Positions 47,326-59,650 of a stretch of DNA of 64,000 nt are shown here, in pieces. Source of the DNA: Fennellomyces sp. T-0311 (lineage: Eukaryota; Mucoromycota; Mucoromycetes; Mucorales; Lichtheimiaceae); NCBI GenBank assembly GCA_025266875.1, contig JALLLT010000001.1:1178001-1242000 (forward strand), in the 5' to 3' direction. The notes under the pieces were generated by a model that worked only from the letters and a program-made list of their open reading frames with translations, was not told where the DNA came from and did not search any database. Made by a program: the position numbers and the translations under genes. Positions within the stretch are counted from its first letter, which is position 1. Each line of letters opens with the position of its first letter.

Positions 47326-48229
47326 ACGACACCGCAAAACACCCATACCCACGCTTATGCTCTTTTCGGATAGTTACGCTTATTAGAATTTGTACTAAAT
47401 ATAAATATTTTGAAACGCACGTAGCTGAGTCAGCCTCGTTTTTTATTGCTGTGGAGAAAGATTTACAATACATATTTTGCTGCGTTTCTAGCACGTCTTT
47501 CGTACAGACTCGTAAGTAAAATAAAACATAAACGCGCTGAAACAGTGTGGTGCGTAGCAGCTGATAAATATTCAAGAGGGATTATTTTGACGATATAATG
47601 ACATCATGGCAATAACGTCCTCAGCTATGCATATTCAAAGCAAAAACCCTCAACGTGGGTGGCTAACATCAATGAAGTTATAAAAAGCACCTAATAAAAA
47701 TCTAAGTAGTCACGTACACAGCTATATCTAATATCGCTATTACAAGAAAAGCAGGCTTGAACGAAAATTAAGTCGATCTTTATGCTACCAAGTTCTCTGG
47801 CTGAAATTGCTGCAATCAAATGGGGGTAGTTGTTATTGGATTTGGATCGGCAGCGGTCAATTGTACGCGTATAGTAAGATCGTCCAACTTCACAAGTAGC
47901 ATATATACCGACGTTACTGATTTTAAACGTGCCGTACATGCTAACCTTATAAGCGCATGTTATACAAGGCATATGAATTTAGTGATTGATTACGCAATGA
48001 AGCAGCTGTAGCATCAAAGCTATGCGTAAACGAATAAGCAAACAGACGATTAGTACGTGTCTGCTGATCACTTCGTGCATGATTGTTGTTCCTGGACACG
48101 GACTTTCTGTATCACATCATTTAAAATCTGATTTATCAATAATATTGAAAGGGAGAAAAAAGAAAGGAAGTGGTGTATGCAATAAATACTTGTATGTTAT
48201 GAAATATGGTATTATAAAGAAAAAGGTTT
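47326..48229. other. Convergent intergenic region
   Basis: About 900 bp between the SDR (+) and Rab6 (-) gene ends. Short open frames only, no motifs. Confidence 0.45.
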
Positions 48230-49302
<1,073 letters not shown>

Positions 49303-49630
49303 GGCAACACGGAGGGAAGGAAGGGGGGTAAAAGAGAAGAGAAAGCTTGCGAGAAAGCAGCAGAGGCATTTGGTGCTTTCCCGCATCTGAGATGGAAAGT
49401 CTGGGGTTACACACGACCGGATCGATCACCCGGAGGAGAGACTAGCAGAAAGAGTGAGATAACGGTATATTAAAGGATATTAGTAGTGCTACGGATAAGA
49501 GAGAGAAGAGAGAAGTAAAGAATGAAGTAAAGAAAGAATGTACTATTCATCAACTTATTCTTTTCTGTTGCGTGTTCTAATCTTCCAAGTGAAGACGGAG
49601 CTAAACGTAAGAAAGCAAAAACATATAAAC
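49303..49630. other. Rab6 upstream region / septin 3' flank
   Basis: A 328-bp purine-rich stretch (GAGAGAAGAGAGAAG-type sequence) upstream of the Rab6 start codon and downstream of the septin stop. No other element was seen. Confidence 0.4.
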
Positions 49631-51451
49631 TTAAGCATCGGCTATTTGAGCCTGTGCCAACCGCGACTCCAAGCTGCGCAACGCTTCCTCCTTGCTCAGC
49701 AGCTCTTGTCTCTTCTCCTGGATTTCTCGCTGAACCTTTAACTCGATGTCGCGGAGCTGAAAACGAGTGAGTTAGCGCATCGGATTGGCGCCTAGGAAGG
49801 CAAGCTTACCTTTTCTTCTTCCTTCCTCAGCTGCTCTTCCTTCAAGCGAACGCTTTGACTCGCCATGTCTTCGGCGTTGAGGGCAGCGTCCCTAATCGTT
49901 GGGATTAGACTTTAAGGCTCGCGTTGCACAGCTGTTTTCTACTAAGTTCAAACTTACTCTGCCTCACCGCCACTGACGGTGCGGCTGAGCTTCTCGGTAC
50001 GGTAATTCTCGTACAAGAAGTCATGCGTGATCTCCTTGAGATCCTGTAGGTGTGAGCTACAAGAACTTAAATAATTGATATCATTGCTTGGTAAATTACA
50101 CGACACTGAAGCGCCCTTTAGGGACTCACCTGAGCAGCGCAGACCTGAGTCTGGCGAAGTCAGAGTGCTGCGGGTTATCGACTGTGTAGAACAATTTAGT
50201 ACAACCCTGTGTAATCGTCGCGCTTCTTTACCTTCCACAGCACCCCATGGGTACTGGCGGCCACGCACTGTGCGACCGCCCACGTGGATCTCTTCGTCGC
50301 TGCCAATGATGGCGAACGGCAACAAGGCTCGCAGCTCACTGTTTTCTTCGATGGTATCTTCATCGTCTTCTTCCACGTCGTACGGGAAGTTGTATATGGG
50401 GATATTATAGTGTTCGATATCCTCCATGATCTGATTGTTCATTGGGATGAGCTATAAGAAGGAGCAGCGGAAATAGCTACGGAGACTTACTCTTCTCTTG
50501 AAATCCTTCAGTTCTTGTGGGGTTAGCGAATCTGCGCGACCGACGACTGGAATGACATTGACACGTGGACTCAGACGACGCATCAACTCAATGTCGATTT
50601 CCCTCAACCTGCCCTGAACTTTTAGCCACGAATGCAGGTAAATGAAACTCTGTGTCTGAACTTACGCATGACCCGTGGGGGAGATGAAGTACAGCAGAGC
50701 GTGGACACGGTTGTCACGGAAGCGGGGGTTACGCTTGATCCGTGACTCTTCTGCCAGAATATCGTCGTACTGCCGCTCCAGGTAGCCTACGATTTCTTGG
50801 AAGCTGGCATCGAGCATGAGCCAACAGAGATAGGGTACTTTAGTGTACAGCTTACCATCGCTCGTTGTCAATGTTGTCACCAAAGCCAGGTGTGTCGACG
50901 ATGGTTAACGAGATTCTGGTGGCCGGAATGTTTTATATATATAGGTGAAGTGGGGAGGATGCGTGCGTAAGCATAACTTTATCTGTCTCCTTGATGCGTA
51001 GGTCCCTTTTTCAACTCCCTGGGATCCCTAAATTTCCCACTCGAGCTACGTACCTGACACCATCTTCGTCCAACTCTATACCGGACATGGACAAGTTTTA
51101 GTCATTTGCGACGTGCCCGTCGAAAGGGGGATAGCTTACCGACAGAGACAGGCTTGATGGTAATACCCTCTTCGTTATGCGCCTCTTCTGGGTTGTCACA
51201 CACTTTTTTGTTTAAGACGCTAGAGTTGCACAGAGTATTCACAAAGGTTGTGCGACCAGTGCCCGAAGCACCTATTTAATTTTGTTAGTCGCCGAATTTG
51301 CCTTGCTCTCTTTGACATTAGATACGTACCGACAACCATGAGCGTGAATTGGAAACCCTTCTTCACGTTCTTTCTGCGTCCGCCAAGCCGCTAACAGCAA
51401 CGCAGATTAGCATTCATCGGAACCTTTCATGTGCAATCTTACATGTGCCAT
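49631..51451 (-). CDS. Septin, CDC11/AspA class
   Basis: A filament-forming GTPase that organises septation and polar growth. The gene has around ten exons. A 9-nt first coding exon (MAH) is followed by RLGGRRKNVKKGFQFTLMVV. The P-loop is GASGTGRTTF, with Arg where Lys is usual in the GKT/S motif. Then come TIVDTPGFGDNIDN, HALLYFISPTGH and the G4-like VVGRADSLT (AKAD in most septins). The septin unique element contains LLPFAIIGSDEEIHVGGRTV and GRQYPWGAVE, followed by DNPQHSDFARLRSALL and HLQDLKEITHDFLYENYRTE. A C-terminal coiled coil ends LAQAQIADA. The GRT P-loop and GRAD motif suggest weak or absent GTP hydrolysis, as reported for CDC11-type septins. CDC3 class is less likely. Confidence 0.88.
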
Positions 51452-54076
51452 TTATAACAAAGCTTAAGTGAAAAAGAAGAGAGAAAAAGCAAGAAAGAAG
51501 GGAGAAAGAGAAAGGAAGCCTTTGGTTGTAGGAAAAAACACGGGGCGATTTCGAGCTAGTTGGAGGAGCAAATAAAGGGAGCTTTTTTTTGAAGGGGAAG
51601 CCAAGGGGATTGTAGACACTATTCGACTTTTACTTTATTAGGCATACTTGATATTTTCGACTGTCCGTCGTTGACAGTCTAAGACAATTGGCCGCGTCCT
51701 ACGAACCCGAAGCCAAGCTCGTAGGGTGCTGTGGCTATCTCCATTGCGACTTGTTTAACGAAAGGCGAAGTATGTCTTTAAAGATAAAGGTTGTGAGCGA
51801 ATAGCAATCATACCACTTCCATCACCTTGTTTCTTGCTTGTGGGTCAGTATCCGCAGCTTTGAACCCAACTGCAACAAGATACATACGGCACGTAGGCTC
51901 ATTTGTAAGAGTTGGTACAACAGGTGTCCCGGCGCCAAGCTGCCATCCAGCAGTTGCTACAAGGGGGCAACAGCTCAGGAAATACCGGAGCTCCAGGCGC
52001 TCTGCACGATTAATCCATGCGGCCGCATTATGCGTGGTAAGCGTTTCTAACCCTCCGCGGGTTTATGCCTACTCCGGGCCATGGACTCTATGTGCAAACA
52101 CTTTCTGACGACAAAACCGAGGTGCTAGTAGACTGATGTTGGCCGTTATCTAGTATATGTTACTCCCCTCACCTGCTGCACTCCCTCGAGCAGAACTTCA
52201 TTTCTCCGGGGCAAACATCAGGAGGACATCTCTCTTATTCAGCTACAATATGCTACGTACTGTCCATTTGTTAAATCTGTTTAGTCTTCCCTTGCTATCT
52301 TGCTGTCGGAGCACTAGAACGAGGAAGAATTTTCTCCTTGCTCAATGACATTCGCAATTCGGTATTTCATGTTTTAAATGCTATGGCCGATGGCTCATGT
52401 AAAAATACCATTGTTACGAGGGCGGAAAATCTTTCCCTCGAGTATAATATATCTGTAGATCAAAATGTCGCGATACCTTATCGACTAATGTAACGCTGCA
52501 AAAGACAATTTGAGATGCATGCCCTGCCTTTTGCCGCACCACCTCAGGTCCATACAAGTGAGTCGTTTCTTGTAACATTCCGCCGCTGGAAGGCGGCGGG
52601 AACCCCGGATCAACGTATCAGCATCAATCACAGCGACATAACTATAGCAACAGTTATTGCAACAGCCAGTGGAATCGACTCAATATTAGCAGCAGCCGCG
52701 ATCTAGCAACCCCTATTGTAACCCTGCAGTAAGACCGCTAGTCATTTTTTATCACGTACGAGCACTTTTATCTAAGCGCACATACGTACATCAATGAAGC
52801 TGCTAACGATAATTCTGACATCTATCATCTCATTTCATATTGGAGCAGTCGATATACCGCTTTTACTGATATATGTATATTTCCAGCTCTAACGGAATTT
52901 GGTTGATATGTACACGCTACCCAAAAGCGCATAGTCTCTGTCCATGATTGTAGCCAACTTTCATTTTTAATGGAAGTTATGCTTCAAGAGAGAGTTACGG
53001 AACTAAAAAATGGAATACGGTAAATTGAATTACTGTGGTATCGCTCAATTGGAAAACTTCAAATGACGAGACCAAAAATAAGATAATGTTTTATTGAGAA
53101 AAACTACTCTCCATTTATAATGATGATGAGTCGGGACGGAGAAGGTGAATGCTTTTCTATCAGAGCCGAATCCGTGTTATCGCCATAATCCCTAATGACC
53201 ATACTGCCTTATTACGAAGGAGCGGATAATCATGCAGAGACTGAGTTAACGTGAATGGTCCTTCTTGAAGTCTGAACCCAGATCAAGGTCTCACTGACAC
53301 ACAAGCCAGTGAACAGGCCAATAGATAACTGTGCGGTTGTTGATGTCGAAATAAAGGAACGGATGTAACAAAGGCTGAGATGGAAAAGTATGTAGACAAT
53401 GGATGACTGGTATGTCAGGATACGACAATTACTCAGACTCATGTGTACCAATTCCTGAAGGAATGGTCATTATGTAACCAGCTGAATCTTTGTCGTCTCT
53501 TACAACTCCCAAGCAAGTAGGTCGATCATACAAGAAGTCCGAAACAAGATGCAGTCAAAGGTTTATCTCTCAAAAGAGATACACCAAGGAAACAAGACGC
53601 TACCTCACTATATACAAGTTAATCACTTGTATTCTTTGCTAGATATTCCAGCCAATATGTAAATGAAGATAAGTTTTGTTTATGGCCCTGGACTACGCTG
53701 GCCTATCAACATATGTACTGCAATGATTTATATCAATTTCCTTCCGTAAGCAAGCAGTATGAACAGGCCTTGACGTGTTAATTTGCTACTTTTAACAGAC
53801 AACATCCAAACGTACAGAAAGTCTTAGTTGAGAACTTTCTGATGAACGGCCATGTATACATCCACGAACGCACTCAACCGTTAATTAATTCGGAAGTTCT
53901 GAAACGTCATTTTGAATGACGGACAAGTCTCGTCAACGTGCAAAATAGTAAGTCAAAATCTTGCTTATTTTTATTCTTTTTACTGTACCCTGCATGGGTT
54001 ACTTGAGACAGTGAGGCTATAAAGGTCTTCAAAAGAGATATATAATGACGGCGTACAAAGGATCCAATAAACAAGT
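51452..54076. other. Intergenic between septin and PPR genes
   Basis: About 2.6 kb. Two perfect hairpins lie near 51659-51725. A short stretch near 53894-53935 resembles part of the 40-43 kb inverted repeat. Remaining open frames (for example 51827-52108 and 52515-52706) have no recognisable motifs. Confidence 0.45.
51659..51725. other. Two adjacent perfect hairpins upstream of the septin gene
   Basis: The first is GACTGTC, a 7-nt loop, then GACAGTC (51659-51679). The second is CCTACGA, a 14-nt loop, then TCGTAGG (51698-51725). They lie about 210-275 bp upstream of the septin start codon. They could be paired binding sites or a small RNA structure; no family is recognised. Confidence 0.4.
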
Positions 54077-56305
54077 CTATAACAACTCCTTCTTCCATGC
54101 TTCTAATTCCTCCACTTCTTCAGGAGCAAAACCCTTTTTCCGTGCGAAACTGATCAAGGTATTAATCGTCTTTTCTTCAACTGGTGGACGTGGATCGGCC
54201 AGCGTGGGCGGCCGCATTTCCTCTTTGACTACGCGCCGTGCCTCGTCCCATCCTGCTCGACCCTTGGCTCGGCATAGACATTCGATGTATGAGTTGTAGT
54301 TGTTGGTGTTGAGCTCGAAACCTGCTCGTTTGACCCTTCGCCATATGTCTCGTGCACGATGACTATATCCATTGTGTCCACAACTGTCTAACACGACGGA
54401 GATGGTTACTTGATCGATAGCAGTCTTCGGCGCCGATGATAGCATCAGAATATCCCACAGCTGCATCACAATATGTCCATCTCCCACGCGATTGTAGGCA
54501 TCCATCAAGGCATTGTAGACTGCTGTATCCGGGTCAAAGTATAGATCCATACGGATGAGCCGATGTACTTGCTCTAGGGCATAAGCGTCGCGATATTGCG
54601 CACATGCATGCAACATCGCAGTATACACGTGTGCATTTGGCCGAATAAGGAGTCGTCGCATATCGTTGAACAAGGTCAGGGCTCGCATAAGATTGGGTTG
54701 CGATGTGCCGTCTAAATTCTCCACGTAGTCTGGCTTATCATCGACCATGTACGCGTAGTTGGGAGCAGTTTGGTTCCGTTGAATTTCTTGTCCCGGAAGC
54801 GCTGTCATTGCTGATATCAGTGTTGTATAGAATGTCGTGTCGAGAGTCACTTTAGCCTCGCCTGGTTCAGCATTTTGACAGTGTTCACGCAAGACATAGT
54901 AGATATCCATCGCATCATCCAGTTGGTTATCGTTGATGTAGGCCAACATCAAGTTGGTGTATGTTGCAATGTCAGCATCCCGTGAATTGTGTCGAAACAC
55001 GTCATCGTAGAGCTTCTGTGCCTGCGCAGAACGCCCATGTTTTGCCAGCCCGCTCAGCAGTCCGTTGTACGCTTTTGAATCCAGTCGATATTTTTCGCTA
55101 TAGCGTTGGACAGTATCACACACTTTCGTCAGCAGCTTTGGATCCGTTGCCTGGGCAGCCAAGTTGGCTAGCGATGACAACACGCGTTCATTGGGTTCGA
55201 TGGCTCGATAGGTCATATCATCAAACAGTTCAAGCGCTCCTTTTGTGTTGTTCTGTCTTGCCTCAGCATCAATCAGAGTACCATACGTGATTACATCAGG
55301 TACGTGGCCTGCGCTGATCATATTGTTGAAGATGGCGAATGCGCGGACAGGCTGATTATGCTTGAGACATGCATCAAGCATCGTGTTATATGTTGCCGTG
55401 TCTGTCTTGACTTTCGGAAAGCGCTTGGGTAGGCTGTCATAGAGATTGAGCGCGCCGTTGAAATCACCAGCTCCGTTGGCTTGGTAGGCGAGCATGCTGT
55501 TAATGGTAACTGTGTCCACGGCTTTCGGGTTGGCGAGTACTTTTTTATATACACTGTCACCGATTTTGGTGTTTTTGTCCCGTGTCGCGATGCTGAGAAT
55601 GGTAGAATAGGTATATCCATCGGCTGTGATGTTGTCGCGCTGCATTTGGTTGTACAGTTCGAGCGCCTTTTTTTGGTTGACGAAATGGAGCAACGTGTTG
55701 TAAGTAACCAAGTCGCGTTTCACGCCCTTTTGCTGCATTTCATTGAATATCCGTAATGCAGCTGCTTCGTCGTTCACCCGTTTGTAGCATCCTAGCAGCG
55801 TATTGTACGTGTGGGTGCTTGGCTTCAGTCCGCGTGCACCCATCGATTCCAGCACATATTTCGCGTCTTCCGGTCGCTGATGCACTCCATAAGCATAAAT
55901 GAGCGCGTGGTATTCAAAGTGTTGAGGAGTAATGCCGAACTGAGACTCCATGGTGTCAACCACTTCATGAACAAACACCAGATCGGAATGCTTTTTGCCC
56001 TTACGGACTAGCATGAGTAATTTCTGAATCGCTTCACGGTCGATCGCTTTAGAGTCTGTGTTTCGAAGGATCGCAAACGATTTCCGTGCTTGCGGCACAT
56101 TGCCTTGCTCGATCGCTCGTAACATTGTTGTGAGTTCCTCTGGGCGACGTGGGGCGGTTGCGAAATGACGCGCACAGCCATAGTCGATAGGGGTCAGATA
56201 CGGTTTCTCGGCGATCTGTGGAGGCTGAGGTGCATGGCGCAGCGACGCGGGTATACGTCGTCGTCCAACAGCCAAGCATACTCTTATGCCTGTTCGTGAA
56301 AGCAT
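54077..56305 (-). CDS. Mitochondrial pentatricopeptide repeat (PPR) protein
   Basis: A single exon of 742 aa. The N-terminus MLSRTGIRVCLAVGRRRIPA is Arg-rich and lacks acids for about 30 residues, a good mitochondrial targeting signal. From residue of about 95 onwards there are at least a dozen 35-residue PPR-type units, for example HTYNTLLGCYKRVNDEAAAL, VTYNTLLHFVNQKKALELYN, ATYNTMLDACLKHNQPVRAF, ITYGTLIDAEARQNNTKGAL and ATYTNLMLAYINDNQLDDAM. PPR proteins bind single-stranded RNA, so a role in mitochondrial RNA maturation, stability or translation is expected. The absence of introns contrasts with most neighbours. The exact RNA target cannot be predicted reliably here. Confidence 0.9.
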   Translation of the reverse strand: MLSRTGIRVCLAVGRRRIPASLRHAPQPPQIAEKPYLTPIDYGCARHFATAPRRPEELTTMLRAIEQGNVPQARKSFAILRNTDSKAIDREAIQKLLMLVRKGKKHSDLVFVHEVVDTMESQFGITPQHFEYHALIYAYGVHQRPEDAKYVLESMGARGLKPSTHTYNTLLGCYKRVNDEAAALRIFNEMQQKGVKRDLVTYNTLLHFVNQKKALELYNQMQRDNITADGYTYSTILSIATRDKNTKIGDSVYKKVLANPKAVDTVTINSMLAYQANGAGDFNGALNLYDSLPKRFPKVKTDTATYNTMLDACLKHNQPVRAFAIFNNMISAGHVPDVITYGTLIDAEARQNNTKGALELFDDMTYRAIEPNERVLSSLANLAAQATDPKLLTKVCDTVQRYSEKYRLDSKAYNGLLSGLAKHGRSAQAQKLYDDVFRHNSRDADIATYTNLMLAYINDNQLDDAMDIYYVLREHCQNAEPGEAKVTLDTTFYTTLISAMTALPGQEIQRNQTAPNYAYMVDDKPDYVENLDGTSQPNLMRALTLFNDMRRLLIRPNAHVYTAMLHACAQYRDAYALEQVHRLIRMDLYFDPDTAVYNALMDAYNRVGDGHIVMQLWDILMLSSAPKTAIDQVTISVVLDSCGHNGYSHRARDIWRRVKRAGFELNTNNYNSYIECLCRAKGRAGWDEARRVVKEEMRPPTLADPRPPVEEKTINTLISFARKKGFAPEEVEELEAWKKELL

Positions 56306-57469
56306 GTTGTGTGTAATTGAACCTTTGAAACAGGTCCTGGCCCCGCTGCTGTAAGCAAATTAAGCGGTCACGGGCATCATTGTGAAGTTGCTGTGTATGT
56401 ACTCGGAAGAGTATAGTGGCAAAACGTCCCAACACTGGGGAATGCAAGGCACGTAATGCTTTTTTTTTCACCTGTCAATCACATTTACAAAAGGGAGCGC
56501 GCGAAAAATTAAGGGCAATGGTTACGATTTAGCCAAAACGGACGAGGCGATTCACCAATCAGATTTTTTTGACGTGTAAAGTAAAAAAAATGCGCTACGA
56601 AGGTGGGAAAACATCAAGCTGTGATTCATTTTTAAAGTATACGTTCATCGAGCCCACAGACGCCCGTTCCTATTTTTTCACACAGCTGACAAAGCACCCT
56701 CGGAACGTTGATCAGTTGCTATTTTATATATCGGCCGTGATAGCCCGCCAGATTGCACTGCTAATCGGCAAAGCCATGGCATGAGCAGAAAGTGACGTTT
56801 CGGTATAAAATAGCGCACCACATGGGCCGAGATAACCAAATAAATGTCCAGTTGGAAATGAAGATAACAAATGCTACTGTGCGCCCCCAAGTGATAAGAT
56901 TAGGAGCCTTCAATCCAAATCGAGCAAGTTCGCTGTTAAAAAAGCCAATCATGGACGGTGGATGACAAATAAAGGGTATGACAATAGACACTTTCGGCCC
57001 TCCGCTATCAAACAAGTAACTCTAATGAATCCTGTGGTCACTATAGACATTTTCCAAGGGTACAGGTCCTCGTTGTTGGCGCGTTCCATACGTAGTTTTG
57101 ACTAGAGAAACATGGTACAACATATATTTAGGGATACCCACGCCGGCCCGTACTGATCGCTTGCTTTTTGTTTGCGTTCTTTGTGAGCAGAGCGTGTTAA
57201 AAATCATGGGAATCGATCTTGTCCCACGCTTGCCCAATACAGGGTTTATGTTCCTAATCTTGCAATCCCGGTCCCCATTTTTTATCTACAATTACGGCCT
57301 GTTTGTAACTGATAACTCGTCAAAGCTAAATCGTATAAAAGAGAGCACTTTTTCCTTCTCACAGTTTGCTTCTCTTTATACAGTTTTCCTTGCACGTGAC
57401 ACCCGTGCCTTGTTTTGCAAAAAATTAAACACACACAACAGCCAATCGTTCTTGTTTTTCATCCAACAC
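56306..57469. other. Intergenic between divergent PPR and permease genes
   Basis: About 1.2 kb carrying both upstream regions. CT-rich and TATA-like sequence (TATAAAAGAG near 57334, about 135 bp before the permease ATG) fits a promoter for the permease. No other gene was recognised. Confidence 0.4.
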
Positions 57470-59650
57470 ATGGCACTTGGATTCCTCAAAAAAAATGTCA
57501 CAGAAAAGCAGGTTGAAGCCGGCAACCCTGGTGTCGACGCTGACGAACAGCTTTTGCGTGAACTCGGTTACACCCAGGTAGAAAACAATATCTTTTTTTA
57601 TCCCTCACGTTCGATCAGTTTTATGCATTGATGCTGAACGATATACTTAGGACTTGAGTCGTTCGATTTCTGCTTTCTCTAACTTTGCTATTGCATTCTC
57701 ATGCTGTTCGGTTTTGTCCGGTTTAACTCCTGTTAGTTTGCTTTCTATTTGATCCGTTTGCAATGCTTATTCTTACTATCTAATAGATGTGGGGTGATGC
57801 CATGAATGACGCCGGAAGTCTGGGTGTCATCTGGGGCTGGTAATGCTTCTGAATCGAACCCCCAACATACATGCTAATTAATCTATGACAGGTTCATCAC
57901 TGGTATTTTCACAATGATCATCGCCATGTCACTTGCCGAAATTTGCTCTGCATATCCTACTACCGGAGGTAACACAGGCACTGGCTTCGCTTATACACTG
58001 TTGCTTATAATTTTAACCAGGCCTTTACTTTTGGGTTTCCCGGTTGGCTCCACCCAAATATATGCCCTTGGCATGCTGGTTGACTGGTTGGTTCAATTGG
58101 ATTGGTCTTACTTTCGGTATTACATCTGTCGATCTTGGTCTCGCTCAATTCATTGCCGGTGTCATCAACGTCTGGTGAGTTTTTTTTTCTACAGATTACT
58201 GATCCGCTTTATGCAAAAAAGGGAAGTCTAACAAATATTATCAATGCTTAGGCGTCCTGAAGTTGATACATCTGTTTATATGCAATACGGTATCTACATT
58301 GGTATCCTTCTTATTCACGGTGTCATGAACTCGATTGCCGTCAGTTGGAACGGCGTTATGAACCAATTCGCATGTAAGATTTCTGCATATTTCTATATCT
58401 GCTTGCTCATATAACATTCTCAACCTGCATTCTCGTGTAGTTTATGTCAATATGCTCGGTATTCTATTCATTGTCATTGTGGGCCTTTCAATTACCCGAC
58501 CACTCGCTACTGGTGACTTTGTGGTATATTTTGCTATACCAAAAATACCTCTTTCAAGTTAACGCTGATCTGATTTTTTTTAGTTCAATGAGTTCTACAA
58601 TGGATCCGGATTTTCAAGTGATGGATATGCCTTCTTGCTCGTCATCCTTCAGAGTCAGTACACTTTGAGTGGTTATGACAGCGCTGCCCACATGGCTGAG
58701 GGTACAGTAACTATCAGCTCATAAAATTCATAGTAGCTCATTCCATTATTACTCAATACAGAAACCAAAAATTCGCAACACGGCTCGCCTTTCGGTATCT
58801 TGACCGCTGTCGCCGCCAATGCTACGTCTGGTTTCATCTTTTTGATTGGCATCAGTTTTATGGTCAAGAACTTTGCTGCTCAAATCACCAGTGAAGACGC
58901 CATCCAGCCTCAAATGGTTCAGGTTTTCGTCGATGGTGTCGGTAGCGCATGGACCATGGTTTTCTTGATCTTTGTCATGCTTTCCATTTTCTTTTGCGGT
59001 AGTAGTCTTACCCTCGGTTCGTCGCGTATGGTCTACGCTTTTGCTCGTGATGGCGCCATGCCTCTTTCCAAGTACTTGCACAAGCTTGACAAGCGCACCA
59101 ATAACCCCGTCAATGCCGTCTGGTTCAACATTATTGTCGCTGGTATCGTTGGTGTGCTTTATATGATCAACAGCACCGCATATGAGTCTATTGTGTCCGT
59201 CAACACTATTGGTTCCCAGCTTTCTTACTTGGTCCCTATCGTGCTTCGCATTACCATTGCTCGTGACAAGTTCAAGCCTGGTAAGTCACTATACACGTTA
59301 TTAAATTTGATGACAAAATTTAATGTATCTCAGGTCCATGGAATTTGGGTCGCTTTTCGACCATCGTTGGCGTTGCCGCATCTTGCTGGCTCATCTTTAC
59401 TTGCTGCCTGTTCATTTGCCCCACGGAAGCACCGATTACGGCTGATAACATGAACTACGCCATTGCTCCTTTCGCTTTTATCATGATTTTGTCTGGTGGT
59501 TACTTTGCCATTTGGGGTCGCAAGTGGTTCACTGGTCCTGTTCGTATGGTTGATGGTCAAGAAGTTGTTCTGGGTGACGACGATGACTCCATTCCTTCTA
59601 TTACAAAGGAGAAGGTTGAAGAGCCTGTCGCTCTTCCTGATCAGAAGTAA
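57470..59650 (+). CDS. Amino acid/GABA permease (APC superfamily)
   Basis: A multi-exon plasma- or vacuolar-membrane transporter. The start is MALGFLKKNVTEKQVEAGNP. Then comes LLRELGYTQ joined to DLSRSISAFSNFAIAFSCCS, the conserved entry into helix 1 of the GABA/choline permease group (UGA4/HNM1-like). Further segments are IWGWFITGIFTMIIAMSLAE, ICSAYPTTGG joined to LYFWVSRLAPPKY (intron in the middle of the motif), GWFNWIGLTFGITSVDLGLA, SQYTLSGYDSAAHMAEETKN, GSSLTLGSSRMVYAFARDGA and NTIGSQLSYLVPIVLRITIA. About 12 membrane helices are expected. The tail is acidic (VVLGDDDDSIPSITKEKVEE), possibly for sorting or ubiquitin control. Substrate among GABA, choline or other amino acids is not settled. 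Confidence 0.9.

Noticed and set aside
53230..53640. Possible retroelement fragment in the 53 kb spacer
   Set aside because: Frames on both strands are broken and I could not match any reverse transcriptase, integrase or RNase H motif.
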